64,000 nucleotides of DNA from NCBI GenBank assembly GCA_005281725.1, contig SSBO01000003.1:3968495-4032494 (forward strand). The letters are read 5' to 3'. The notes under the pieces were generated by a model that had not been told where the DNA came from, did no database searches, and worked only from the letters and a program-made list of their open reading frames with translations. Position numbers and translations under genes: made by a program. Origin of the DNA: Wuchereria bancrofti (Eukaryota > Nematoda > Chromadorea > Rhabditida > Onchocercidae). Position 1 is the first letter of the stretch. Every line of letters begins with the position of its first letter. Shown here piece by piece: positions 1 to 14,900 of the stretch.

Positions 1-361
1 AGTGACAAAAAATTAAGAAAAGAAATTATGCATTAATAATATTGACATATTTTTTTTAAAAAAATTTTGCACACAAAAATTTGCATATTTATCATTTTTA
101 AAATTACTAACACTTTATAATAAAACTAAAATTTTAAAAAATTTTAGGAAAATAGTATTATAGTAAAGTAATATTAAAAATCGAGTTATTTTGTTAAAAT
201 TATCAAATTTTCAGTGCTTTTTAAATTTAATTAATTAAAAAAAAAGATAAATTGTTGAATTTTCATAATTTCCACAAAATTCTAAAATAGCATTCACTGC
301 ATCTTTTTGCATCTTTTTTTCATCTTTGACCCTTAATTCAATGGAACAGATGAATAGCGTG

Positions 362-413
362 CTATTGCTATGTGCATGCGTGCATGCATGCATGCATGCA
401 TAGCTATAATAGT
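362..413. repeat. (TGCA)n tract within an imperfect palindrome
   Basis: About seven TGCA units (373-401) flanked by CTATTGCTATG on the left and CATAGCTATAATAG on the right, which pair imperfectly. Confidence 0.7.
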
Positions 414-598
414 ATTCTATTTTAATTATAAATTATCCTAACATACAATTTCTCTTCATGCATATCAAATAATATGTTAGGTGGAATACATTGACAATTG
501 AGCGATAAGATTTATAACCTTCTGAAGTGACCGATGTTCCACCATTAATTAACGATTCTTGCAATTATCCAATTTTCTTCATTAAATCAAAAATCACT

Positions 599-611
599 GG
601 GTCAAAGGTCA
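599..611 (+). promoter_or_regulatory. DR1-type GGGTCAAAGGTCA site
   Basis: Two (A/G)GGTCA half-sites spaced by one base, the consensus form for HNF4/RXR-class nuclear receptors. No gene is visible nearby, so its role is open. Confidence 0.3.
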
Positions 612-3600
612 CCTGGATACAAGAGGTACAGAAGTTCAAATTGTTGCACGATTAGAAAAGTTGAAAAAAAAACGAATAATGTCAACAAATTTGATATTTT
701 CATTATCAGATTAACATTTTTCTCTTCGTTTTATTTTTTCTTATAAAGCTAATTCATAAATGAATGCTAACAAAAAAATAAATACTCAACGAATGGTACT
801 CCAAAAGGTCAATTAGCATAATTTCTGTTCACATAGCACACAGTTTTGTTTCATTTCTATATCATTGCTTGCATTATTGCAATTATTTTTTCACCTATTA
901 TTATCTTTAAACTTGTAAAATTTAAAGTATAATTTGCATTGATGAATTTGAAGACCAATTATGTTTTAAAAAAAGCCTCAATGAAATGGAACAATTTAAA
1001 AAATAAAAATTAAATTAAACAATTAATTTTTATTCTTACCTTTTAATCTTTCTCTTCTTTTTTTCTACAATCATATTCAAATGCTATTATTTTGTATATT
1101 AGTACTAGAAATGATAATTAAATTAAAAGTTTGCAATTTAGTTGACTGCATTATTTAAGTTATTACTTATGCAACTAATTGAAAGGCTAACTTTCTTATC
1201 AGTTTATGTCGATGGGAATTCATTTGTTTTCAATTCCATTAAATTTGTAGCAAAAAAAATTTTTCTTATTTAAAAATAAATTTTTTTTGTTGATCAGTGA
1301 TAATATTGTTTTATCAATAATACTATTATCAAAATTATCACATTATTTATCAAAAGTAAAGTAACCTAACATTACTATGTAATATTACTGAATGTTATGA
1401 AGGTGTAAAATCAGTTGAAGTATTCATTTTATATTTAAAATGCCTTAGTTTCAGTTTTCCCATGCTAATATCTTATCATTTTAAATAAGTACCATCTAAT
1501 TCTTTTGTAAATGAGTGCCATTTAGTTTTGGCGATAACGTTTTTTTTTTTTTTAAATGGATACCATGCAATTTTTGCATTAATATTTCTTTACAATTAAA
1601 TCTGATCTAATCTCAACAAGCTGTCGCATAGATTAATTCTTGCATAAATACTCAATTTAATGTTATGAAAATTGAAAGTTACTCGATTACATATTTCTTT
1701 TTTTTTTTCGATAATATTTTGAAAGTTTTCCGTGTATTTTACTTTCTTCCCCTAATTTTTCATAATTTTATTGTACTTATTATCTTAACAAAATGATACA
1801 ATGTTTGTTAGATCAACAATTGTATAATCTAAAACAGTTATTTTTCAATTTATATTATTTTCTTAAATTTTATTAACCTTAACAGATTTTGAATGCATTT
1901 TCTATTCGTAATTTCCACTTCTAAATTGACCATTTACAAGAAACTGTGGTTGAAGACGGATGACCATTTGGCGCAATGATACATTTTATCTGTAAGACAT
2001 TAGTGAGTTTTAATAAAATTAAAATTTAATTCCAGTTATAATGTAACAATTATGACATGGTCATTTTTAAAATTGCTACAATTTAATTATTAATATATTT
2101 CATTGAGTGACTATCAAACTGATAATTTAAATAATAAAATTTTGGTTTGTTTAATTTTCAAATCCATCAATTTAATAATATTCAAAAATAAAGAAAAAAC
2201 GAAACAAATACAATCTACTATTTAATATTTTAAACTTTCCTCTCTTTTTTAAAAAAAGAAAAAACAAATTTAATTTTCATTTTTGCAATCAATTTATTTC
2301 TCTGTACTAAAATTTGCTTAATTTCATTTCATTTTTCAATATTTCATTTTATAAAACTTGAAAATATTTTTGTGACGCATCTAAATTTCAGAAAATTTGA
2401 CAATCCTATTTTTATCTTATTTCTGTTAAATTTCTGTCTGTTTGTTAAAGCGAAGAATAAATTATCTGGTAAAATGACAACAATTTCGTTTTCTTTCCCT
2501 TTTTTTCTCAACAAAAAATTTTCTCAATTTTACAAATTTTAATTAAAATGCTATAATGTCTATATGCATCTTAATGTATCATTTATTTATCAACAATTGA
2601 AATTTGAAAAAAAAAATGAAAGATGTGAGGGTAGAAAGGAAAAAAAATGAATTAGAAGTGAATGTAAATAAAGCACAATAAAATGAAAATTAAAAAAGAA
2701 TAAAATTTGTAGGAAAAAATTAAAAAAAAATGATAAAATGAATTTTTTTCTTGCTAGCGGTATAGTCTTTGATGTAAAAGAGAACAAAAAAAAAAAAAAA
2801 AGAAAATTAACTGATAAGCAATACAAGCTATACTTCCATTCGTTTCTTCAGTTATTTAATTTAAACACGTCCTCTCACTAATTTTATCTTATAATTTAAT
2901 AAAATTTCAAATTATATTTTATAAATGATATATTTTCATCATAGCTACTTAGCTATTTGTTACCTTTTAATAATGTTATTTGCAAAAATTTCCGCCACTT
3001 ATTTTTCTCAACGCTGTAAGCTTCATTTCATAGAAGAACAAATTCTAGTTTTTTTCTTTTATGCAATGTTTTTGTTTCTTGTTTTGTTTTTCTTTCTAAA
3101 AAAAAATTTAAATAAATTTTTGCAAAATTTGATTGAAATCTTTCATTTCTTAAATTATTTCAAATATTTACATTCTGCCCTCATAAATTTGTTATTGCAA
3201 TGACTGAAAATATGCTAAAAGTGAATTTTAGCAATTATTCGGCAATATTAATTATAATTCAACCGTGAAATCCATCATGAAATTTCCGTTATTAATGTAA
3301 AAGCTATAAAATTGCGATAATTTTACTACTTCAATGGAAATGAAAATTTTTTTTTTTGATTTTGGTCAATGAATGACCAATGGTCAATAACAATGGAAAA
3401 AATATGTATGCATATGCGTATATTTTTATTTATTGGTATTTTAGTAAGTTGAATTTTTGATATATTTTTTATAATATCTTACTGAAATTATTTCCCAAAT
3501 AAAATCACTTAAATGAATTATTTTTGCATCGCTTATACAGTTATTGAACTGGAAAGTTGTAAACAAGAATGCAAATTGCAAATTTAAAATTTTTGCTTTT

Positions 3601-6219
3601 TCCTTTTTTTAAAAAAAAAAAGAGAAAAGAAAAGGAGAAATCAACGCAGTTAAGTTTCACTTTTTAAAATTCAACTCGTATTTTTAGTTTCATTTTATTT
3701 TCATCGCAAAATTATTTAATTATTTGATGAAATATTATTTGTGCGACTAATCTATTCTTTATTAAATTTAATTTTATGGTTTTTTTAAAGTAGTCAATTT
3801 CATCATTCTTTGATGAAACTATTGAAGTCTTCGTTCTAAACACAATTAATTTTTGTAATTGAATAAATATAAGAAAATACAGAGAGGAAAGATATTTTTC
3901 ATTTGTGATCATATTTCGTATTTAGAATCATCAAACTTTGAAATTTTCTTTCATTTTGATTCACCAAATTTCAAAAGTTTACGTGAAATGGAATGAATTA
4001 TTCTGTTATATCATTTATTTAAATGGAAGTAAAACGATATAAAATCGAATTGCTTCTAGAAAAAGGTATCAAAATAGTTGCAGTGCTTTTTTTTTTTGAT
4101 AATTCAATTTTATTCGTTAAAAAAAAAAATGCTTCAAAATATAATTTTTTTTCACAGAACAGAAAAAAAAATGAAAAATTTAATAATATCATCAAATCAT
4201 ATCAATTTAGAATAAAAATAAATAAATTGTTAAATATTTCAATTTTTAAATAATTAAGTTACATTTCTTCTTCTCTAACAATGAAACTAATATGTATACA
4301 AGCTTATTTGTCATTTGGTGACCAATTAATGACCCATGACCCATGGTAACATTTCACTAATGAGATCAATTTTTATTATAATGTATGTGTGTGTGATGCA
4401 TTTGTGTATGTATGTAAATATATCTGTTATGTCTGAATTATTCCGCCCGGTACCGCCAGCGGAAAAGCTTATTCTTCGGATAATCATATTTTTAATTCGT
4501 TCCGCAATAAATATATTTAGCAATAACAGAATTCGTTGGCAATTTCAATAAGTCTTACTTGTTCACTTACTTGCTTATTTACATTTTTGGAGGTTTTTCC
4601 ATTTTTTTTTTTGGTATAAAAATTCGATTAAGTTTTGTTTCTTTTTACAAGCAATTTATTATTTCAATTATGCATCGTTTAGCTAATAGAAAAATTATCC
4701 TTTGACTAACACTTATTTTTTATAAAATTTATTTGCTTACTAATATAATTGCTAATAACTTTTTCAATTCAACCAATATTTGATAACGAAATAATTGAAA
4801 TTACTTGTATTTGAAAGGATTAATTGTTACAAAACTGTAAAAGAATTTATTATTTGCATATATTATTTCATATTTAATATTTGCATATATTATTACATAT
4901 ATAATTTAATGTTTAATTCAATATTATCTCTATAAATTTTTTAATAAGCAAAAAAAGAAAATTAAAATTTGGGAGAAACAATTTATTTGAAAATTGCAGC
5001 TTCAATAACACTAAAAGGAAAAATAGTGACTAATTATCATTGTAATGGTAAGAATGAGTTATCATTTTAAATTTATTTATCATAAATACCTTAATTAAGG
5101 TAATATTTAACAATGGAATTACGAGTGATGTGAACAAATTCCTAATTTAATCATTTACATTATGTTATTTCATATTTTGTGCTTCAATATTATTTTATAA
5201 ATTTCTAAAATTTTATTAAAATTTTAAAAAAAATTGAGTTTTTTTGGATTTTTTTAAAAATATATATATACATATTTATATTTAATCTTTCACTATCATC
5301 TTTATAATTTTTAAATTTCTGCTAAATTTTTAGAAGAAGGAAAAAGAGAGAGTGAAAAAAAAACTTAAGTTAAACTTTGTAATATTTATACAAATACTAC
5401 GACAAACGGAATAAATATTTTATCGCTGTTAAGGGAATTACTTTTTTATTTCCTATTTTTTTTTTTTGTTTTCTTTTTTCTTATTTTAAATGATGTAAAT
5501 TTTTCAACATAAATTTAAAATTTAAATTTTAAAAATTTTCAAGTAAATAGTAGCAGCAGTAGTACATCTCTTCCTATCTCATCTATTTCATCCATCCATC
5601 TAATCTATCTATCTATCACTTTCAACCATTTATAACTTCATTGTTTGGTTAGCATTAAAATCTAACACTTAGCTAAAAAGTTATTCCATTCTTTCAATCT
5701 TTTCTCTTTCACAAATTCTCGATGGAATCTGATTTTATACAACTACCAAACAAAAATTTTGTTATTTGCTAAAATTTATTCCCGAGAGATTGATAAACGA
5801 ATACAAATTTCTTCAATTGGGTTTGACAATGAATCCGTTTTCCTTTTTTTTTTCTTTCTCTCTCTCTCTTTCCTTTTTAAGAGTCATATCAAATTGACAA
5901 AACTTTTAGGTTGTTTTTCTTCAAAAATATAAAAAAAAAAGAATAGAAAGAGAAAAGAAATGAGAGGGAAAAGGAAAGAGAAAAAGCATTTCCTAATGTA
6001 TTGATGACGTCGCTTCGTTTGAGTTAAAAAATAGAAAAAATAAAAATTTTTGAGTCCAATAGCTGAAAAGAAAATAGAAACATATATGCAAGTTTGCTTC
6101 TTTTCCTTTTTTCTTTTCACTTTTTTTTGTATTTTTATTAAATTCATTAATTATATTAAATTAAACAATTCAAAAATTATTCTAACAGTAGTATACAATT
6201 TTTTTTAGTTTTTTTTTGA

Positions 6220-6335
6220 ATTAATAATTGATAATAATAATGATAATAATAACAATAACAATAATAATGTTAACAATAATAACAATGATAATAATAATAG
6301 TAACAATAACAATAATAATAATAAAAGTAATAGTG
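6220..6335. repeat. (AAT/AAC)n microsatellite
   Basis: Interrupted run of AATAATAAC-type triplets. Confidence 0.8.
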
Positions 6336-7321
6336 ATAGCAATAAATATTGCAATTTAAATTTAACAGATATCATTGCTAGAATTAAATTGAAAATACTT
6401 TTACATATTCAATACCACTTCAAAAAAAAAAAAAAAAGAAAAAAAATGGCACATTGAAATTGATTTGATAGCATGCTAAAAATAATAATATGTTCTAATT
6501 TTTTCTTTTTTTATTGTTAAAAATTAAAAATAACCATTTCTAATGATTTCATTTTCGTTTATTGTGTTACTTAATTAGGCGCCAGCCATCTGACCATCTA
6601 ACCAACCAATAATATTGATATTTCAAATCATAGATTCTAATTAAATTTAATTTTTTATGAGCTAATCAAAAATCTGTTCAAAGCTGTGAAAGTTATTAAA
6701 GCAAATTTTTTTCTTTGCTTTTTTTTAGGAGTTAAATAGTGGCATGGGTATGCTTTTCTCTGATTAAAATTATTTATGCATTTGAATTTCTAAATTAAAT
6801 TAACTAGAATTTTTTTTGGAAATTTTCGAAATTTTGATGAATTAATTCGAAATCTAGTTATGAAGTTAAGTTATGAAAATGTTTGAGAATAAAAAAGAAA
6901 AATAGGCAATTGAATGTTTTACACTTTGTTTTTTTTTTTTTAATTTAAACTAACTTAAAATTAGAATAAGCTGACTTAAAAATAAGCTTTCTTTTTGATT
7001 TGAGCTAATATTACACGTTAAGTTGGAATAAGTTAAATTTGAATGTGTCAAGATATAATTATTAAAAAAAAAGAAAATTGTTAGTGAAAAATTTTAAATT
7101 TTTTAATTTATGAATTATTAAAGAAAACAATAAATTAATTAGCTTAATAAGCTATTAAAATAATTTTTTACGAATTACTTCACAATTAACTTTTTAATAA
7201 ATAAACTAAATTAGATTTTGTTGTACAACGAATTCATATAAGAATGCTATTGTTCATTCTTCTTTTAGCTAAAATACTTTCATTATAAGTTGCCTCAGCC
7301 TTTTTTTTCATTCATTCTCTC

Positions 7322-7365
7322 ATTCCCTCATTCCCTAATTCCCTAATTCCCTCATTCATTCATTC
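7322..7365. repeat. ATTCCCTN tandem repeat
   Basis: Four 8-bp units of ATTCCCTC/ATTCCCTA followed by ATTC units. Confidence 0.85.
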
Positions 7366-7639
7366 AATCTTATTTAGTGGTAATAAAACGATTTTCAGGC
7401 TAATATGTAATAGAAATGAAGGCTAGCCAAGCCAGAATTGAAGTATGTATATTGTGAATGATTAAATGAGAATGGACTCGGTGTCCCCCCAAAAATGTCA
7501 TTTTGTCAACTGGCTTCTTCCACTTTATATCCGAAGAAAATGATGAATACCAATTTTTGTTTCCATCTAAATAAACCTATCACCTTAATACTCTGTGTTC
7601 ATCTTAACTTATTACCTTTTCCGGCATATTTGTTTGTGG

Positions 7640-7680
7640 GTGGGTGTATGTATGTGTATGTGTGTGTGTGTGTGTGTAAT
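7640..7680. repeat. (GT)n microsatellite
   Basis: GTATGTATGTGTATG followed by an uninterrupted GT run. Confidence 0.85.
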
Positions 7681-7935
7681 GCATGTACACACCCATAGTT
7701 ATACTACTACTAATTGTCATCTATCTTATTCATCTATTTAGTTGACTTCACCGATCGTTTTCTTTCCTTCTTATTTCAATTTACCAAGAATAAAACATAC
7801 TTTACTATCAATAAATTATTATAACTTTCGCTTCCTCCCCTTATTTATATGCTAATTTTTCTTTTTTCAAAGTTAAAAAATCTTTTTTTATTTTTGTTTC
7901 AATTCTAATATAACATACACACATACATCACTGAG

Positions 7936-8180
7936 CAATAATAACGATAATATTATAACAAAGATAAAAATAATAATAACAATAATTGCATTATTTATTA
8001 GTAATATCAATAATGATAATAAATAATAATACAACAATGCTAATATTAACAATGAAAACAAATAACAATAATAATTAATAATATTAATAATATTCACAAT
8101 AATATATATAATAATATCAACAATGAAAACAATAATAACAATAATGATAATTAATAATAATGGTAGTAATAATGATTGAT
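7936..8180. repeat. (AAT)n-rich microsatellite region
   Basis: Interrupted AAT, AAC and GAT triplets over about 240 bp. Confidence 0.75.
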
Positions 8181-11100
8181 ATTATGCTAATTTCATTTTC
8201 TCTTTCATTCTTTATTTTTTATCCTTCATTTTACTTCATACAAAAATTTTTTCCAAAAACTGTATGATAACAGATAAATATGAAGTAAATTGAAAGAAAA
8301 AAAAAATCTGTTTTATTATCTTAGTGTTACTTATAGGAATAATATTGATAACCCCGCAATGTTGAATAATTCCTCTTCTTTTTTTAGTAATTTGATAATT
8401 GAAAATAATAAAAGATGAAATTTTTATTAATGTTAAAGGATAGGAAAAGAAAATAGAAATTATTTGAAGATTTTATTTAAAGATGTCAAAAGAATTAGAA
8501 CTGATTGCTTTAAATTTATTTTAAAGTTTTCAAGTGAAATACATACCAGAAATACCAGAAAAATTTTTTGTTTTTGCTGCAAAGAAACATTATTAATCAT
8601 CAATTTCAACTATAAAAAGTTAGCAGTGCATTTAATGAATTGAATTATTGCACTTTTAAGAAGTTAATGATTTTCTTATCTGTAAGTAAAATCGAATTAA
8701 TTTGTTTTTTTGTTTTTTGTTCAATTTTAATTGAAATTGATTTCTTTTCTCCAAATTTCTGAGAACAAATGTAAAATTTATGAACTTCTGTTATATTCTT
8801 TGCATTTTAATTTTTTAAAGTTTAAATTTTTTAAACATATATCAACTTTTTTCATAATTATAATTTTAATTTTCGGAATTTCCTATCAATTTGTCATTTA
8901 TTTAGTAATTAAATACAAAGAAAAATATTTTTTTGGATAAAGAAGAATGTCAAACAAAAAACTTTATTTTGTTCGTATTTTTTTAAAATTCTTCAAATCA
9001 CTTTTATATTGTTTCATTTTCATTGTCACTTTTAGATAAATTCGTATTGTATTATCAAATCCCATTTCATTAATTTCATATTTGCATTTCGCAATGTTCG
9101 TCAAATATATTATTTCAGAAGAAAAGAGAAAATTAAAAGTTGTTATTAGTTAAAATATTATTCACTCAAAAAATTAAAATATTATTAATTCAAAACTATT
9201 AGATCTTTTGCTAAAAACGACATACTTTCTTCAATAGCAACTTTTAATAATTAACTAATTCCATTTATTAAAACATTATCTATAATTAACATTTTAATAA
9301 ATGTTTTCTAACATTTATCAGATGTATTAATTCATTTATATTTTTATCGAACATAAATTTTTGCAGTGATTTTAAAATGAAATGTTTTGTTTTAATGCCT
9401 GCTTAATGCAAATTGTTGAATTATTCCATTCAATTGAATATTTTGTTTTGAATTTTAGATTGAAATTTTTAGCCTAAGTAAATTAACATTGTATGGTAAG
9501 TAAAAAATTCATTCCATTCTTTTGCCTCTTTGTTTCTTCAAAAATTATTTATTGACTTTTGAAGAGATAATCAAATTATTTAATTTCAATTTAAAATTTT
9601 CTATTTTAGACCTAAATTTAAATCAATAAAATATAGCAAAGGAAAAAAATTTCATTTGCTTTTTTTTTTGCCTTTTTTAATCAAAAGAAATAAGACATTT
9701 GTTAAAAGCTTTAAAAAAAATTTCGTATGGTAAATTTTCCAAATTACTTTATAACAAGCAATAATGTAAGTTAGAAATTATTTATTTCTCAAGAGAGCCA
9801 ATTCTAACTCCAAAGTATGAGTGCTATCAAATAAGATTAGGGTATTAAGAAATTGAATCATACTGCCTGAAATTTACAATCTTCTAAATTTATTAGTATT
9901 TCTCAAAATTGTCAGACTGTCCTTTTATTATAATTTTTATTTTTATAGATTAAATTTCAAAAAAAGAAAAATTTTAAAATTTAAACATTCATTTTCTTTT
10001 TCTTATATGTTTGTTTTTTTGTTTTGTTTTTTAATTTACATTAATAACTTTTACTTACAGTTCATGCATTTCTTATATGAAATTTAAAAAACTTAATTGC
10101 ATTTTTATCTAATGACTATTTAATTTGTTTTGTTTATACAATTCCTAAATCTTTTCTTTTTCTTTCCTCTTTTTTTTTGTTATTTACTACATTGTTAATT
10201 TAATTTCATTTTCTCCGTTTCTGAATTAAATAAATTAAATTATATGCTATATCTAAGAAATTTTGAATTGCTTTTGTTTTTACAGTAAAATTTAATGGCT
10301 ATTAAAATTTAAACTTTTGGTCCGAAAGTTCAAATAATCTTTTCAAGTTAATTTTAGCAAATTTTGATTTTAAATAAAACAAAAATGAATTTTTCACAAA
10401 TGATTTATTAGAAATTGTTTGTTCATTAACTATCTTATTCGGAGAAAAAAAATTTTCTTCTTTTCCATTCTTATTTGACAAAATTTTAAACAGAAAAAGA
10501 AAAAGAAAGGAAAGCGATAGAAAATTGATAACGATCTATCGAAATTTCATATCATACATATATCTTTCGTCTTTTTTTTTTCATTTCGTTTCATGCATTT
10601 CTATTTCTTATCAATTTTTTTTCTTTTTCTCAATTCTGTAAAAAAATTCCGCGAAAATACAATTAAATAAAGAAAAAAAAAATTTTTTTGAATTTCTATT
10701 AAAATATTATTGTATTTCAAGATGAAAGTTTTTTATTCAAAACTTTTTATTTTTCTTCTTTTTATAAAGACTATTTTATATTTTCATGAAATAAAAGAAT
10801 GAAAAAAGTGGAAAATTGAGTGAATGAATAAATGAATAAAATACATGAATTGATATTTTTTGGTGAATGTTAATTAAATTTATTTGAAATTACATTTTAT
10901 CAGTAAATTTTCTTAGTATGTATAAAAAAGATATGTAGTTAATCTTTTAATTTGTCACATCAGAAAATTCATTTTGTGCTAATATCTTCCTCTTTTTTTT
11001 GAAATTTAAAAAAAAAAAAACAAAAAGCTTGTTTTCTTTTCTTTGAATTATACTTTTGTAATAATTAATATTAATTATTTGATATTTCATATTTATTTGA

Positions 11101-11238
11101 AAATATTTATTCATCCCTATTTTATTTCTTCAAGAATTAATTCATCTTTAATGTATTCTTATAACCAACCTATCATTGTATGTTCACATTTAAAGGTCAT
11201 CGGACCAATAAATGCATCTTATTGGTTTCTTTCATTTC

Positions 11239-11290
11239 ATTTTGTTTGTTTCCTTGTTTGTTTGTTTGTTTGTTCATTTGTTTGTTTACA
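11239..11290. repeat. (TTTG)n microsatellite
   Basis: Tandem TTTG units with two interruptions; a (GAAT/AAAT)n run follows at about 11358-11398. Confidence 0.8.
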
Positions 11291-11844
11291 AAAGAGAAGT
11301 AATGTGTGAAGAACAATTCGTTAGTGTGAATATGAAAAAGTGACAAACAATTAAATGGAAGTAATAAATGAATAAATGAATGAATGAACGAAAGGAATGA
11401 AAGTAGAAGGAAGGTGAGATGGAAGTGAAGTGTCAAATTAAGTAAACAATAAATGATATCAGATTACCTTTAGCAAAATGGTGATTGATTTTAATCTTTA
11501 TTCTTATGATATATTTCGCATTCAATAAAATCATATCATTATTTCATTTTTTTTTTTTGAAAATTTAGAAATTATTTATAGTAGTAAATTTAAAAATTAA
11601 AATATTTTCAATGAAAAAAGGTAATTTGATATTTAAAAATGTGATGAAATGCAATTTTATCAAATGTTAAACAACATTTAAGAGTATTAGTTAGTCAATC
11701 GATTAATTGAAATCGTTTAATCGAAAAACTTAATATTTGACAAATTCCAGTAAAAATTAATGCATGAAAATTTGCTCCCATTATTACTAATAATTTAGCC
11801 AATTCATTAATTCATGACATTTCATATTCAGTGACCTATGATCT

Positions 11845-11932
11845 AAGAGAGATATATAAACAGAGAAAGAGAGAGAGAGAAAGAGTGGGAAAGAAGGAAG
11901 CGAAAGAAGAAGAAGCGAGAGAAAAAGAAGTC
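11845..11932. repeat. Purine-rich (GA/GAA) tract
   Basis: AGAGAGA and GAAGAAGAA units, almost entirely purine on the plus strand. Confidence 0.75.
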
Positions 11933-14900
11933 CTTGACTTATATAATGAATTTTCTCAATAATTTATTATTCACTGTTAATCTATTAAAATATTTGCAAA
12001 AAAAAATTCTATTTCTTTTCTTTGCTAAAAAAATACTTTTGATTTAATTTTATTTTACTTTTCTAAGTTATAATTTGAATTAAATCCTATTTTATACATT
12101 TTCATCTCAATTTTTTAAAACGTAATTTGAATTGAATTTTATTTAATACACATTTTTAGTTCACCTATGGCATAATTTTGGATTATAAATTAACATCGAA
12201 AAGACATCAAAAAAATAAGATATATATGCAATGAAGCTCATCTTTTAACAAATTAAAGATTTTGTTCTTTAATACTTAATTTTTTCAAATTCAATTTCAT
12301 TTTATTTCTTTTTTCTTCTTATTTCTTCCTTCTTCTTTCGTTTTTTCGCTCTTTTTTCTTCTCTTTCTTCATTTTCTCTATCAGTTTATTTTTCTCTCAC
12401 TTTTCCTATTTATTCATGCTATTTTTTATAAGTCTTCTAATTTTTTTATTTTTTTTCTTTCTTTTTTTGTCAAACAAATTCACCCGATGTCAGCTCATTC
12501 AATTCTTTTTTAACCGATTATCTTCTCTTTTACCGCCATTTCTTTGAAATGAACATTGGAACAATTTTCAAATAAAATGACATTGATGAAATTCATCTGT
12601 TAAATTCTTTTACTTCTTTCGTTTGTTTCTCTCTCTTCCTCTCTCTCTCTCTCTCTTCTTCTTGTTTCACCTTTTTTCTCTTTCATCGATTTAAATTTTT
12701 ATTTATTCATTTAATTTTTTTTTAATTGATTATCGACATTAACTTTTCTAATTTTTATTTTAAAAATAACATAAAAGAATTTAAATATTTTATCTTTATT
12801 TTTTTAAATTCTGCATTTCGAATTGATAAATTAGTTTTATTTTATATTGCCACAATAAATACATAAAATAATATAAAATAATCGTTTTAGAAAATAATAT
12901 AAAAAATATAAAAAGATTATAAAATAATTGGTAGATGTGCATTATTATATTATTATTTTTCTTTAAACATTCTATACAATTAAAATAATTAAATTGCAAT
13001 TTCTAATCATTTCAATTAAATCGATAATATCCATATCATATAGACGATAATAAAATTTTCTATCCATTTTAATCTTTAAATAGTTCAGACTTAATTAAAT
13101 TCTTAATTCTAATTTCTCATTACATACACAATATTGATTCATCAGTTAAATTAAATTTTGTCATTGAATGATAAATAGATATTTTTGATCAAATTTTCAT
13201 TTAAAAATTTAAAAAAAAAATTTTTTTTACTCATATATTAAAAATTATAGAAAACAAAAAAAAGAAAACAAAGAAGGAGAAAAATTATTATTTGATAGTA
13301 ATAAAATTTAATTATTTAACTGTATATTCTAATATTATTGGAACTGACAACTGATATGAACTAAAGTGTTTGTGAGATTGACGTGTTAAGTTTCACACCT
13401 CAAAGCGTTTCAAATTTAAACTTTCACTGATTGATGATAGTTAATGATCGATGATTAATGGTCATATATTTCTGACCAGTCTAGAATTACCTCCCATCTA
13501 TCGTCCACTATCGCTAACTACCATTTTCATCTTTCTATGTGTAACAGCGAACAGTTAATTCTATCTAATCAGAACAGGAAGGAAGAAGAAGAAATGGTGG
13601 TGAAAGGCGCTTAATTCAAACTATCCAATAAACTCTGCAAATATTTCATTCGTTCTAGCATTTATTTCACATTGTAGACTAGTAATTACAATTAATTTTT
13701 AGTTTTTTTTTTCTTTTTTTTTTAAATCTAGTGCTTAAAAATTAGTTAACTAAATAGTGAAGTTTGTTCATTAACAGCAACAATTATTTAAATGATAATG
13801 ATATATTTTTTTAAAATTCTTATAATAGCTAATAAATATGTGATCTTTCCCTTTATATTATATTATTGTAGAAAAAATTAACTTAAAAAATTAAATGTTG
13901 TTTTGATATATGTAAAGAATATGTATTCTTTTTTCTTTTTTCATTATTCAACATTTGTCTTGTCACAAGTAAGTATAAACTATAAGTGATTCTTTGCGAG
14001 AAAAGGCAATATTTTAAGAATTGAGATTGAATATGTATCAAAAACTGTTGAATTTCTTCCACATATCAATTTAAAAGTTACTTCTTCTTATGTATTATAA
14101 ATTATATGCAATTTTGGTCACACTTTATGATTCTTAAAGCTCTTCAGTCTTGTAAAATTTCCATTTGTCATCTTACAAATGTTACTGTTGAAACTGGTCT
14201 TCAATGTGATGTATGCTTGACAAATAAATGTAAATGTACTCAAATTTAATTCTTTTCAAAAATTTTATCCTTTTCAAGTGAAAAATCCTTCAATACATTG
14301 TTACATGTATTGAATGAAAGATACGTTTCCAAACTATTTAGTATTGTAAATTTTTAAATAAATTGTAATGAATACAGTAGGAATGCATAAATGATGTATT
14401 TGTACGCTGTATTATACATAGTATGTTAATAAAGCAAATAAATCCTAAAAAATTATTATCACTTATAGCATGAAAGAAGATGATTTTTTATTCAAACTTG
14501 AATTTGGATAAGCAATTTAAGCATATTAAACTTTTGAAGTCTGCTTGAATTAATTTATAAATTTGTGTGACCAGTTATAAAGTTTTCTCAGATTTTGTTT
14601 AATATTTGATCAATTAACATCATTTGTGAACATAATGAAATGATGAGTCAGAGTTATTAAATTACAATTTAATTGAAGAACAAATTTAGCATTGGATGAG
14701 ACAGCATCAATTGTTTTCAATTAGGTTTTGTTTTACTGTTAAAATTTAGAATTAAGCTTAAAGTTTTATAAAACCATCATCAATTTTTATATTTATTTCT
14801 TTTGCAAAATAAACTTCTAATCTTTTGCATATTACTTTTTTAATTTCATGTTTAAAGAAATTTTCATAACCCATCGTATTCAATTTTATTTGGACAAGAT

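Noticed and set aside
4441..4466. GC-rich TTCCGC..GCGGAA inverted repeat
   Set aside because: Six-base arms only; too short to support a feature.
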